A program made the translations under genes and the position numbers. The notes below the pieces were generated by a model. That model was not told the DNA's origin, did no database searches, and saw nothing but the letters and a program-made list of their open reading frames with translations. Below, piece after piece: positions 44,456 to 52,592 of a DNA stretch of 64,000 nucleotides. This DNA comes from CAJBVW01 sp964457335. GTDB lineage: Bacteria > Myxococcota_A > UBA796 > SXON01. Every line of letters starts with the position of its first letter. Position 1 is the first letter of the stretch. The stretch spans positions 1 through 64,000 of the forward strand of contig CAYWGD010000013.1 in the NCBI GenBank assembly GCA_964457335.1. Direction: 5' to 3'.

Positions 44456-45148
44456 TCACTCCACCGGGAGCGTCACCCGCGGCGGCGTGTACTCGCCGGC
44501 CGTGCAGTAGGAGAGGCCGTCGCACACCTCCACGTCCGGTCGCCAGAACGCGGCCGGCACCACGGCGATCTCGTCCACGTCGAGCGGCTCGGGGAGCGTG
44601 AAGGCGATGTCCCAGCCGTCCGCGACGGCGTCGGTCACGCCGATCGCGCCTCCGCCGCCGTCCGTCACCTCGGGGGCGTACGGCATGAGCATGCCGCTCT
44701 GGGGGAACCACGCGAGCGTCACGCGCTCGCCGGCGCTCACGTCCCCGTCGTCGGGCTTCACGAGCTGGTATCCCCGGTCGGCCAACAGGTCGGCGCCGCC
44801 GATCGTCCAGGTGTCCGAGCCGTCGTCGAGGACGATCTCGAGGCCGTCCGCGGGGTCGAGCCTCGAGAGGTCGGACAGCTCGAGCCGCGTGTAGTGGCAG
44901 GTCCCGAGCAGAAAGCCGTTGCGCTCCATGTAGCCGGGCTCGACCAGCGTGAGCGGCACGCCGTTCGCCGTGGCCTCCAGGTCCGCCAGCGTCTTGCAGT
45001 CCCCCCCGTCGGAGAGCTCCAGGCTCAGCCGTTGCGCGACGCCCTGGTCATCGATGACGAGGTGCAGGCTGGCGTTGCCCTCGTCGATCTCGGCGAGGCT
45101 CGAGGGGTGGGACTCGTGGCAGGCGAACAGCAGGGTGGCGAGCAGCAT
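44456..45148 (-). CDS. Predicted lipoprotein of unknown function
   Basis: This is a 230-aa protein with a short signal (MLLATLLFAC) and no family I recognise. It is acidic and beta-rich. Cysteines at GDCKT, GTCHY, VEVCDG and YCTAG could form two disulfides. GGAAGG precedes the ATG. It lies between the PhnA-like gene and the MopE-repeat gene, all on the minus strand, with gaps of over 100 bp, so co-transcription is uncertain. Confidence 0.65.
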   Translation of the reverse strand: MLLATLLFACHESHPSSLAEIDEGNASLHLVIDDQGVAQRLSLELSDGGDCKTLADLEATANGVPLTLVEPGYMERNGFLLGTCHYTRLELSDLSRLDPADGLEIVLDDGSDTWTIGGADLLADRGYQLVKPDDGDVSAGERVTLAWFPQSGMLMPYAPEVTDGGGGAIGVTDAVADGWDIAFTLPEPLDVDEIAVVPAAFWRPDVEVCDGLSYCTAGEYTPPRVTLPVE

Positions 45149-45278
45149 GGGGACCTTCCGACTGAGGAGTCATTCAACGGCGGCACGGTAGCCGCGTCGT
45201 GATGGAGCTCCAACAGGAGAGTGGTCGCCAAGGGGCCGCGAGACGAAACGGGACAAGGGGCTGTCGGCCGCGAGGCCC

Positions 45279-45812
45279 CTACACCACCTTCTTCAGGAAG
45301 ATCGTCTTCAGGAAGATCGCGATCCCGTTCACCTTGCCCTCGACCAACTCCGGGTCGTCCCCCAGGCGGATGCCCTTCACCACGGTGCCGCGCTTGGCGG
45401 TGAAGCCCGCGCCCTTCACGTCGAGGTCCTTGATGAGGGTCACCGTGTCGCCGTCGGCGAGCACGGCCCCGTTGCTGTCGACCGTGCGGACGGCCGCCTC
45501 GGCCTCCGGCTCGGCTTCCACGCCGGCCTCGGCCCAGGCCATCGTGTCCTCGTCCAGGTACACCTGGTCGAGCAGGTCGCTCGCCCACCCCTCGCCCCGG
45601 AGCCGGCCGAGCATGCGCCAGCTCACGACCTGCACGGCGGGCGTCTCGCTCCAGATGGCCTCGCGGAGGCAGTACCAGTGCTTCGGGTCGATCGGCGCGG
45701 CGCCGGTGATCTGGTCGCGGCACGTGGCGCAGAGGTCGAGGGCGGCGGGCTTGGGGCCGGGGACGGGCCAGGCGGCGACGCCGTCGGAGCTGGAGCAGAG
45801 GGCGCAGGGCAT
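45279..45812 (-). CDS. PhnA/YjdM-type zinc-ribbon protein
   Basis: This is a 177-aa cytosolic protein. The N-terminal zinc ribbon has C3-x-x-C6 and C28-x-x-C31. The C-terminal PhnA domain (about 105-177) contains VLADGDTVTLIKDLDVKG and KRGTVVKGIRL and ends FLKTIFLKKV, as in YjdM proteins. Despite the old name, a role in phosphonate use is not established. The ATG at 45812 is preferred over upstream codons that would add Arg-rich sequence. It is divergent from the protease-nuclease gene. Confidence 0.88.
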   Translation of the reverse strand: MPCALCSSSDGVAAWPVPGPKPAALDLCATCRDQITGAAPIDPKHWYCLREAIWSETPAVQVVSWRMLGRLRGEGWASDLLDQVYLDEDTMAWAEAGVEAEPEAEAAVRTVDSNGAVLADGDTVTLIKDLDVKGAGFTAKRGTVVKGIRLGDDPELVEGKVNGIAIFLKTIFLKKVV

Positions 45813-46066
45813 CGGGCGTGAGACTCCGTAGGTTGATCGTGGATCGTCGGAAAACGAAGCAGCTATGGCTATCCTGGCGTGGGCCTGGAGGGCAGGGTCT
45901 CGGGCGTTGGACGGCTCGGACGCCGACGCCCTCGATTCCGGAGGGCGCCCCAGGTGGAGGTATTCAGACGCGCCGACGTGTTCGAGGGAAGCACGACGGC
46001 GACGGATCGCCCGCGGTTTACGGGCGTCGGCGCGTGCCAACGCTCTTTCCGGGAGACGAGAAGAAC
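45813..46066. other. Divergent spacer upstream of the protease-nuclease gene
   Basis: This 254-bp stretch holds the promoters of the PhnA-like gene and of the protease-nuclease gene. It is less GC-rich near 45830-45880 than its surroundings. I found no convincing promoter pair. A short inverted repeat CGCCCG / CGGGCG lies near 46006-46024. Confidence 0.35.
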
Positions 46067-48805
46067 ATGCATCCCAACGGGCTCTCGACCTTTTCCTTCC
46101 ACCGTCACGATCGTCCGGCGGTCGCCGAGGGGCTGCGTCCCACGGTGGCGATCGCGGTGGCGCCGGCGCCCGGCAGGCCCGCGCTCGCGTCGCTCGACGC
46201 CGAGACCGCTGCCCGGCGCTACCTCGCCGAGGCGTTCGCGAGCGAGAAGCTCCCGACCTTCATCGCCCCGGAGGTCGACGGCCAGCCGAGTGACTTTGGT
46301 ACGCTCGGTGCCGAGGCGGTCCCGCTGACGGGCACGACGACCGTGAAGTTCCGGCAGCAGTGCCGGCGGGTCCCCGTTTACGGCTCGCTGATCACCGTCG
46401 AGCTCGACGAGGACAACCAACTCCTGGCCATCAACTCGACGTTGGGAGAGCCCACCGGCGTCTCCCCGGTCGCCACCGTCGCCCCCTCGCAGGCCCTCCA
46501 GGTCATCGCGCAGCAGGGCGGGAACGTCGACGGCCCGCCGGAGGTGGTCCCCCGCCTGCACTTCTACTTCGCGCCTGGGAGCCGGCGCTGGCACCTGGCG
46601 TACATCGCGGAGAACGTGCTCCGACCCGACCCGCGCGGGAAGGCGCCGGCCCTGTTCGACTTCGTGGTGGACGCCCACACGGGGGAGCTCCTCGCCCAGC
46701 TTCCGCGAACCCAGACGCTGGACGCGACGAGCCCGCGGCCCGGCACGCCGGAGGAGCGTCCGTCGCAGGGGCGTCGGCCGCCCGGAGCGCGGCCACCGGT
46801 TCCCTCGGAGGAGCCTTCGCTGGAGCGTGCCGCCGACGAGCTGGGGAGCGTGCGCGATTTCCCATGCGTGCGTGCCGGTGGCGTGAAGCGCCTGGCGGAC
46901 GAGGCCCACAACGTGCACACCTACGAGTTCGGGTTTCGCGACCTGGACCGCGACGCGAGCGAGCTGCCCGGCCGATACGTCACGCTGCCGCCCGAGCCGT
47001 GGGCGCGGGCGGGGGTGAGCGCCCATGCCAACGCGGTGGAGGTCGCGCGCTTCCTCCGGGAGGTGCTCAAGCGGGACGGGCTCGACAACCGCGGCGGCCG
47101 GATCGTCTCGTCGGTCAACTGTTGCTCGGGCGACGGAGGGGAGGGGAGGGAATGGCAGAACGCCGCGTGGATCGGGACACAGATGGTGTACGGGCAGCGC
47201 CGGGCCGGCGGGCGGCTCGTGTCCTACGCGGCGGCGCTCGACGTGGTGGCGCACGAGGTCCTGCACGGGTTGACGGACCACACCGCGCGCCTCGAGTACG
47301 CGGGGATGAGCGGCGCGCTGAACGAGTCCTACTCCGACATCTTCGGTATCATCGTGTCCAACCTCTCACAACCCGAGATCGCCCGTTGGAACTGGCAGAT
47401 GGGGGAAGATTTGGACGATACGGGCGTGCCGATCCGTGACATCCGCTCGCCGGGCCTCCACGGACAGCCCGAGCACATGCGTGACTACCGCGACCTCCCC
47501 GTCGATTGGCTGAACGACTGGGGTGGCGTCCACACCAACAGCGGAATCCACAACCGGGCCGCGTACCTGCTGTTGACGGCGCCCTCCGGGGCGGGCGGCC
47601 AGCTCTTCGACCCGCGCTCCGTGGCGGCGCTCTTCTACCTCGCGCTCACCCAGTACCTGTCGCGCACGTCGGGGTTCGCGGACAGCCGTCGCGGCGTGGA
47701 GCTCGCCGCGCGGACCCTCTTCCGGAACGACCCCGCGCTCCAGGAGAAGCTCCAGGCGGTCGCCCAGGCGTTCGAGTCGGTGGGGATTCTCCGGGTTGAG
47801 CCGGAGCCCGTCACGCGCCCCGAGGGCTCGGGCCGGTCCGGGCCGACGGTCGAGGTCGACGGGATGGCCGGCCTCGCCCACAGCCCCGCCCTGGTGGTGC
47901 CCTACGACCCGGACTTCCTGGGTGGTGGCTTCCGCGTGCCCCTGCCCGTGCTCGGCGACCGGGTGCGCACGACGACGCTCGACGGCGGTCGCGTGCTCGA
48001 CTACACCCACTTCTCCCTGGTGATGCACGAGCGGCGCCGCGTTGCGCTGTTCACCGCGTGCAACATCGACGCGGCGCACCAGGTGAGGCTCGGGCGCGAA
48101 GGCCTGCCCTGGCTGTACGACGCGCGCGTGCCGACCGCGCTGCAGCTCGGTCCGGCGTACTACGAGGGGAACGCGTGGGACCGCGGGCACCTGGTCCGGC
48201 GGCAGGACCCCATCTGGGGCCCGGTCCGGGTGGCCCGGGAGGCCAACGCGTCGACGTTCTTCTTCACGAACGCCGCTCCCCAGCACGAGAACTTCAACCA
48301 GGACGAATGGCTCGTGCTCGAGGATTGGGTGCTCGAGCACGCCACGGACTTCGCCTATCGCCTGTGCGTGTTCACGGGGCCGGTGTTGCGAGCGGACGAT
48401 CCGCCGCTGCGCGACGCGCAGATCCCCGCGGGGTTCTGGAAGATCATCGTCCTTCGCGACGCCACCGCCGACGGCGACGACCTCTCCGTGGTCGCGTTCT
48501 TCATGAAGCAGACGGAGATGTCGGACGACAAGCTCGGCAAGGAGCTCCTGCGACTCGAGCGCTACCAGGTCACGGTCTCGGCCATCGAGGAGTGGACGGG
48601 CCTCGACTTCGGCGAGCTGAAGGACGCGGACGAGCTGGCCTGGGCGCTCGCCCGCCTGCGGGGCGTGGCCCCGCGGACCGCGGTGGGCTTCCAGCGGATC
48701 ACCGGTCCGCAGGACATCGTGTTCAGCGGGGATCGCCGGCGGGCCATCGGCGGAAGGATCCACCCGCTGGTGGCCGGCCGGTCCGCCGAGCTCCGAGAGC
48801 ATTGA
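46067..48805 (+). CDS. Fusion of M4 thermolysin-like metalloprotease and DNA/RNA non-specific (NUC1) endonuclease
   Basis: This is a 912-aa protein with two enzyme domains. The N-terminal region (about 35-215) resembles the propeptide of thermolysin-type proteases. The M4 domain (about 290-580) has H396-E397-x-x-H400, E420 in NESYSDIFG (20 residues after the second His, as in thermolysin) and H489 in VHTNSGIHN. The C-terminal domain (about 610-900) has D705-R706-G707-H708, N744 and E752, with the spacing around N744 to E752 equal to that of Serratia nuclease. No signal peptide is visible after MHPNGLSTF, so export would need another route. Two small genes for a membrane protein and an exported protein follow and may be partners or immunity factors. 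Confidence 0.88.
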   Translation: MHPNGLSTFSFHRHDRPAVAEGLRPTVAIAVAPAPGRPALASLDAETAARRYLAEAFASEKLPTFIAPEVDGQPSDFGTLGAEAVPLTGTTTVKFRQQCRRVPVYGSLITVELDEDNQLLAINSTLGEPTGVSPVATVAPSQALQVIAQQGGNVDGPPEVVPRLHFYFAPGSRRWHLAYIAENVLRPDPRGKAPALFDFVVDAHTGELLAQLPRTQTLDATSPRPGTPEERPSQGRRPPGARPPVPSEEPSLERAADELGSVRDFPCVRAGGVKRLADEAHNVHTYEFGFRDLDRDASELPGRYVTLPPEPWARAGVSAHANAVEVARFLREVLKRDGLDNRGGRIVSSVNCCSGDGGEGREWQNAAWIGTQMVYGQRRAGGRLVSYAAALDVVAHEVLHGLTDHTARLEYAGMSGALNESYSDIFGIIVSNLSQPEIARWNWQMGEDLDDTGVPIRDIRSPGLHGQPEHMRDYRDLPVDWLNDWGGVHTNSGIHNRAAYLLLTAPSGAGGQLFDPRSVAALFYLALTQYLSRTSGFADSRRGVELAARTLFRNDPALQEKLQAVAQAFESVGILRVEPEPVTRPEGSGRSGPTVEVDGMAGLAHSPALVVPYDPDFLGGGFRVPLPVLGDRVRTTTLDGGRVLDYTHFSLVMHERRRVALFTACNIDAAHQVRLGREGLPWLYDARVPTALQLGPAYYEGNAWDRGHLVRRQDPIWGPVRVAREANASTFFFTNAAPQHENFNQDEWLVLEDWVLEHATDFAYRLCVFTGPVLRADDPPLRDAQIPAGFWKIIVLRDATADGDDLSVVAFFMKQTEMSDDKLGKELLRLERYQVTVSAIEEWTGLDFGELKDADELAWALARLRGVAPRTAVGFQRITGPQDIVFSGDRRRAIGGRIHPLVAGRSAELREH

Positions 48806-48909
48806 CAGCGGGCGCGTGGCGCGTCGCCTTCGGGTACGAGCTTGCCGAGGATCGCGGCGGAGAAGAGACTCCGGGTGAGGGATGCGGGCGGTCGCTCGCG
48901 GAGGTTGGG

Positions 48910-49557
48910 ATGCGAGGCGGGGATGTGGTGGGTCCGGGCGAGGAGATCCAGTTCCTGCGGGCGCTCGGGCGCCTGGCGGTCGGCGCCTTCGTCGCGGTCC
49001 TGGTGGGGACCATCGCCGCGGGGATCGGCGCCGCGTTCGTCGACATCGCGGGCGTGGAGGACTTCCAGGAATTGGAGCTGAACCTCGATAGCTCCCCGTC
49101 GAGCGACGACCCGAGCGACGACCCGAGCGTCGCCTACCAGAAGACCCTCGCGAACAGCCAGGACGCCTACCACCATCTCGGGCACCTCTACTTCCGGTGG
49201 TTCCTGGGGAGGGACTTCATCGGGTTCTGGTTCAACCTCCTGGCGGCCGGGATGCTGCTCGCGGTGGGCCTGGGCACCTACCGGCGCGGCGACCCTGCGG
49301 CCGGCGGACATGCCGTCGAGCTGGCGGGGCCCTTCGGCATGACCATGAAGTTGAGTACGCGGTCGCTCGGGCTCGTCGTCATGCTCGTGGGCGCGGCGGT
49401 GGTGTCGATCATGACGCTGGCGAATCGGCCCGATGCGGACGTGCTCAGGGCGCTCAAGGACGCGTCCGGGACGCCGGCCGAGATCGGCAAGGCGCTGGAG
49501 ACCCAGGCGACACCGGGGTTCGCGCCCTATTCACCAGAAGGGAGCGTGGTCCCATGA
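48910..49557 (+). CDS. Three-helix membrane protein next to the protease-nuclease
   Basis: This 215-aa protein is unrecognised. Helices lie at about 22-43, 103-123 and 153-171. Between the first two is an acidic Ser/Asp-rich stretch (SSPSSDDPSDDPS). The ATG at 48910 follows the upstream gene by 104 bp, and the end overlaps the next gene by 4 bp (ATGA). Its position suggests a role linked to the protease-nuclease, for example membrane protection or export, but this is inference only. Confidence 0.65.
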   Translation: MRGGDVVGPGEEIQFLRALGRLAVGAFVAVLVGTIAAGIGAAFVDIAGVEDFQELELNLDSSPSSDDPSDDPSVAYQKTLANSQDAYHHLGHLYFRWFLGRDFIGFWFNLLAAGMLLAVGLGTYRRGDPAAGGHAVELAGPFGMTMKLSTRSLGLVVMLVGAAVVSIMTLANRPDADVLRALKDASGTPAEIGKALETQATPGFAPYSPEGSVVP

Positions 49558-49997
49558 GCCCATCGTCTCGTCTCCGTCCCTTGCGTCGGGGCCCCGACGC
49601 CGTCGTCTTCGCTGCCCTGGCGCTCGCGCTGATCGCGCCGTCGGGCGTCGCGCACGCAGAGGAGCGGCTCCTCTGGGTCCCCGGACCGTCGTGCGGCCAG
49701 GTCCTCACCAGCAAGAACCGCGACGCGCTGGCGTGTGTCGAGAACACCGCCGAGTTCGAGGTGAAGGTGCAGTACGTACGACCCGCTGCCCAGGGTGGCG
49801 AGGAGTCGGTCACCATCGTCCTCGGGGCCGGCCGCGCCGGCGGGGTCCCACTCACCCCGGGCGCCCGGATCGAGGTGACCACCGCGGGCCAGGAGGGCTC
49901 CACGAGCCGCCAGCCCCTGCGAGCCGGTGCCGTGTTCCGGGTGGTGCTCGACGATCGGCGTCTCCGGATCGACTGCTACGAAAACTGCTCCTCGTAG
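49554..49997 (+). CDS. Small exported protein of unknown function
   Basis: This is a 147-aa protein with an Arg-rich n-region, a signal peptide and a cleavage site near residue 35 (VAHA-EE). The mature part is about 112 residues, probably beta-stranded, with four cysteines (PSCGQ, LACVE, IDCYENC). Its ATG overlaps the upstream stop (ATGA). I do not recognise a family. In this operon a periplasmic inhibitor of the protease or nuclease is one possibility. Confidence 0.6.
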   Translation: MSPSSRLRPLRRGPDAVVFAALALALIAPSGVAHAEERLLWVPGPSCGQVLTSKNRDALACVENTAEFEVKVQYVRPAAQGGEESVTIVLGAGRAGGVPLTPGARIEVTTAGQEGSTSRQPLRAGAVFRVVLDDRRLRIDCYENCSS

Positions 49998-50159
49998 CTG
50001 GATCGTCGCCCTCCACGGGCTGGTCGTCCCCAGCAGGGCGATGTCGGGCAGGTTCTTCACGCGGCTGTTGGGGCGCTCCGGGCGCGGTCGGGTGGCTCAC
50101 GTACGCCCAGTTCATCGACGCCGACGATCAGGCCCCGGACATCCACCACGATCACGGGT

Positions 50160-50278
50160 TCCTGGATGGCATGGCTCCATCGCGCCTGGACCAGCCCGGC
50201 CTTCCCGACTCGCACGAGCAGGTCGCGAAGCGGCGTGGGGTACAGGACGCACGCGTCGTAGACGACGACGAAGCCCGG
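50160..50278 (-). pseudogene. PIN-domain toxin, N-terminal remnant
   Basis: Read from 50278 downwards, the frame gives FVVVYDACVLYPTPLRDLL followed by VRVGKAGLVQARWSHAI. This is the first strand, catalytic Asp and helix of a PIN ribonuclease. There is no start codon after the antitoxin TGA, and the similarity stops after about 40 residues, whereas PIN toxins have 130-200. It is therefore a broken gene. Confidence 0.6.
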
Positions 50279-50561
50279 TCAGTAGCCGAAACCCAGCTTC
50301 TGCGCCTCGGCGGTGAGCTCTGCCAGGATGCCCTGCCGCTTCCCATCGTCCTGCCGCTTGTACTCGAGGAGGTCCCGTGACCTCGGCGGCGTGCACGGGG
50401 ACGATCGTCACGGCGTTTCCGTTGGCGAGGTGGGCGAGGATGCGCATGAGCAGCTCGAAGGCCTGCGCGGGGAGTGTCACGGCCTCCTCTGGGGCTCCTT
50501 CGGGCTGAACCCGGACGACGGCGGCGCGATGCTCCAACACGGCTCCACGTAGGGCTCTCAC
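50279..50561 (-). pseudogene. Excisionase-type antitoxin with internal deletion and frameshift
   Basis: One frame gives an N-terminal part (AVTLPAQAFELLMRILAHLA, GNAVTIVPVHAAEV). Another frame gives a C-terminal part (RDLLEYKRQDDGKRQG, ILAELTAEAQKLGFGY, stop at 50279). The two ends belong to one known antitoxin type, but the roughly 40-codon helix-turn-helix centre is missing and the frame changes near 50383. It directly precedes a PIN toxin remnant, as in intact pairs. Confidence 0.6.
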
Positions 50562-51211
50562 CGCGATCTCCGCTTCACGCGTCGTGTCGTCCGAGGGCTG
50601 AGTTCGAGAGCGGACATCGTCGCGCTGAGCCCAAGCGGAGGAGGGCCGCGAGGTGGCGCGCGAGCAGCACGCTGCCGCGCTCGCAGCCCTCCGTATCGGT
50701 GCACGGCGACCCGGCCTGCGGCTTGGTGGACCGTAGTTCCGGCGTTTTCCGGGGGCGTGTGGGGGGCGTGTGGGGCAGGTGTGGGGTGGTCTGCCCGGAG
50801 GATACTCCAGCTATCAGGCCGACAAATCATAGACCCGGGCGCGGTCGCGCGGGCCAATTGTGGGGCGCCGGTCGCGACGATTGAAGAAACGTTCTGCCTT
50901 CAACCTGCCGAACGTCGAGCCCTACACATTGAACCTGAAATCCGACTCTTTTGACGCGACCTGTGTGTCCGCGCCGTAGGGGAGAGCCCGCGGGCTACCG
51001 CCCGAGGGCTGTAACCCGCCCGAGTGGCTCGCTGCGGCCCCCCCCTCACCGCCGAGAGCCGGCGCCCACCCTGCCGGCTCCCCGCTCAAAGAGTGCGTCG
51101 ACCAACGGGAGCGAGAGTCGACCAACGGGGGCGAGCCGTGTGCGCGCGGTTCCTTCACAGCCTCCCACCGGGAGGTCCACGCACGACCCCCGCCCCGATG
51201 GGACAGGCCGC
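50562..51211. other. Gene-free stretch beyond the toxin-antitoxin remnant
   Basis: About 650 bp without a supportable gene. It is visibly lower in GC around 50800-50950. Three close copies of GTGTGGGG occur at 50757-50795. I see no transposase, tRNA or attachment site. Together with the adjacent pseudogenes it looks like decayed accessory DNA. Confidence 0.4.
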
Positions 51212-52564
51212 TCAGTTCGTCCCGGAGAACATCCAGGCCTTCCCGAGCCACGAGCCGACCACGAGATCGTCCACGCCGTCGCCGTCCGCGTCGTCGACGG
51301 CGATGGACGTACCGAACCCACCCGCGTCGGTGCTCCCGCGGATCACGACCACGGGCTCGGTGAACGCCGAACGGGTGTAGTAGTACACGGCACCGGCCTG
51401 CCCGGCAGCGTACGGATCGAGCTCGGCCCCGACCGCCAGGTCGAGGACTCCGTCGTCGTCGAGGTCGCCCGCGGCGAGCGAGACTCCGAAGGCCCCGTGT
51501 GCGTCGGGGGCGGCGATGCTCGAGGATGCGGCATCCGCGAGCTCGGCGGCGCCCGATGGGGTCCAGCTGCTCTGGAGGAGGTAGACGGCGCCCGGATCCT
51601 CGCCCGGCGCCCCCACGCCCAGATCGTCGCGACCGTCACCGTCGAGATCGCCCAGCCGGGCGATCCGCAGCGCGCCACCGCCGGCGACCCGACCCGACAG
51701 GGTTGCGTCCGAGTCCTGGACGGAGGCGTCGGCCGTGATCGGACCCAACGCCACGTAGACGACACCCTCGCGGGTGCTGCCGAGCGCGCCAATCGCCAGG
51801 TCGGCGGTGCCGTCGCCGTCGAGATCACCCGGCGCGGCGAGCGACGTGCCCGCCTCGAACCCCGCCGGCGCCCCGCCCAGCCGGACGCCGTAGTCGGTCA
51901 GGGATTCCCATTCCGACGGGGGGCCTGGGAGCATCACCACGAGGCCCTCCCCGCCCGAGGCGCCCGACGACGCGTGGTTGGGGACGCCCGCCGCCACCTC
52001 CGTCCGGCCGTCGCCGTCGAAGTCGTCGATCGCCAGCGCGGCGCCCGCGTAGCCGCTCGCCTCCTCGCCCCCCGCCGACCCGTCGGCGCTGTCCGGCGTG
52101 CTCGCCCCGGTGACGGGCCCCAGCAACGCGAGCACCCGTCCGCCCTCTTCGACCTCGCGGATACTGCCGCTCGACGTCTCGTAGGTGGAGGTCAGCCCCG
52201 GACCGCCGACGACCAGGTCGAGCTGTCCGTCGTCGTCGAGATCGCCGGCGGCCAGGGCGGCGCCGACGCGTTCGCCGCTCGCTTGCCCCGAGAGCGCGGC
52301 CGTCGACGTTCCACCGGGTGACAGGAGGTACACGCCCCCGCCACTCGCTTCGGGCGCGCCGGCAGCCACCACCGCGTCCCCTCCGATGCCACGGACGATC
52401 CGCACGTTGATCGGGCCGGTCGCCGGCTCCCACGACGCGGCCGCGTCGTCGACACCGAGGTCGCCCCCGTCCGGGCCGGAGTCTCCGGTCTCGCCTGGCT
52501 CCGCGTCCTTGTCGGCGTCGCAAGCGAAGAGCACGAGGCAGAGGAGAGGAAGACTGGCCCGCAC
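51212..52564 (-). CDS. FG-GAP repeat lipoprotein
   Basis: This is a 450-aa lipoprotein (MRASLPLLCLVLFAC, lipobox LFAC) with an acidic Gly/Asp linker. Seven FG-GAP repeats follow, with loops such as DLDDDGQLD, DFDGDGRTE, DLDGDGTAD and DADGDGVDD, predicted to form an integrin-like propeller. The start is GTG at 52564 with AAGGAG upstream. It follows the 1949-aa giant gene after 28 bp and is the last gene of that minus-strand operon. It may anchor or present the giant proteins on the surface, which is inference. Confidence 0.82.
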   Translation of the reverse strand: MRASLPLLCLVLFACDADKDAEPGETGDSGPDGGDLGVDDAAASWEPATGPINVRIVRGIGGDAVVAAGAPEASGGGVYLLSPGGTSTAALSGQASGERVGAALAAGDLDDDGQLDLVVGGPGLTSTYETSSGSIREVEEGGRVLALLGPVTGASTPDSADGSAGGEEASGYAGAALAIDDFDGDGRTEVAAGVPNHASSGASGGEGLVVMLPGPPSEWESLTDYGVRLGGAPAGFEAGTSLAAPGDLDGDGTADLAIGALGSTREGVVYVALGPITADASVQDSDATLSGRVAGGGALRIARLGDLDGDGRDDLGVGAPGEDPGAVYLLQSSWTPSGAAELADAASSSIAAPDAHGAFGVSLAAGDLDDDGVLDLAVGAELDPYAAGQAGAVYYYTRSAFTEPVVVIRGSTDAGGFGTSIAVDDADGDGVDDLVVGSWLGKAWMFSGTN

Positions 52565-52592
52565 TCACCGCTCCTTCCCGGCGAAGGCCGGG

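Noticed and set aside
41178..44510. 1110-aa plus-strand open frame with a regular repeat
   Set aside because: The repeat is the complement of the MopE units on the minus strand. The minus-strand product has signal, lipobox and family motifs.
50562..51211. Insertion sequence or attachment site
   Set aside because: No transposase fragment, terminal inverted repeats, tRNA or duplicated target could be found.
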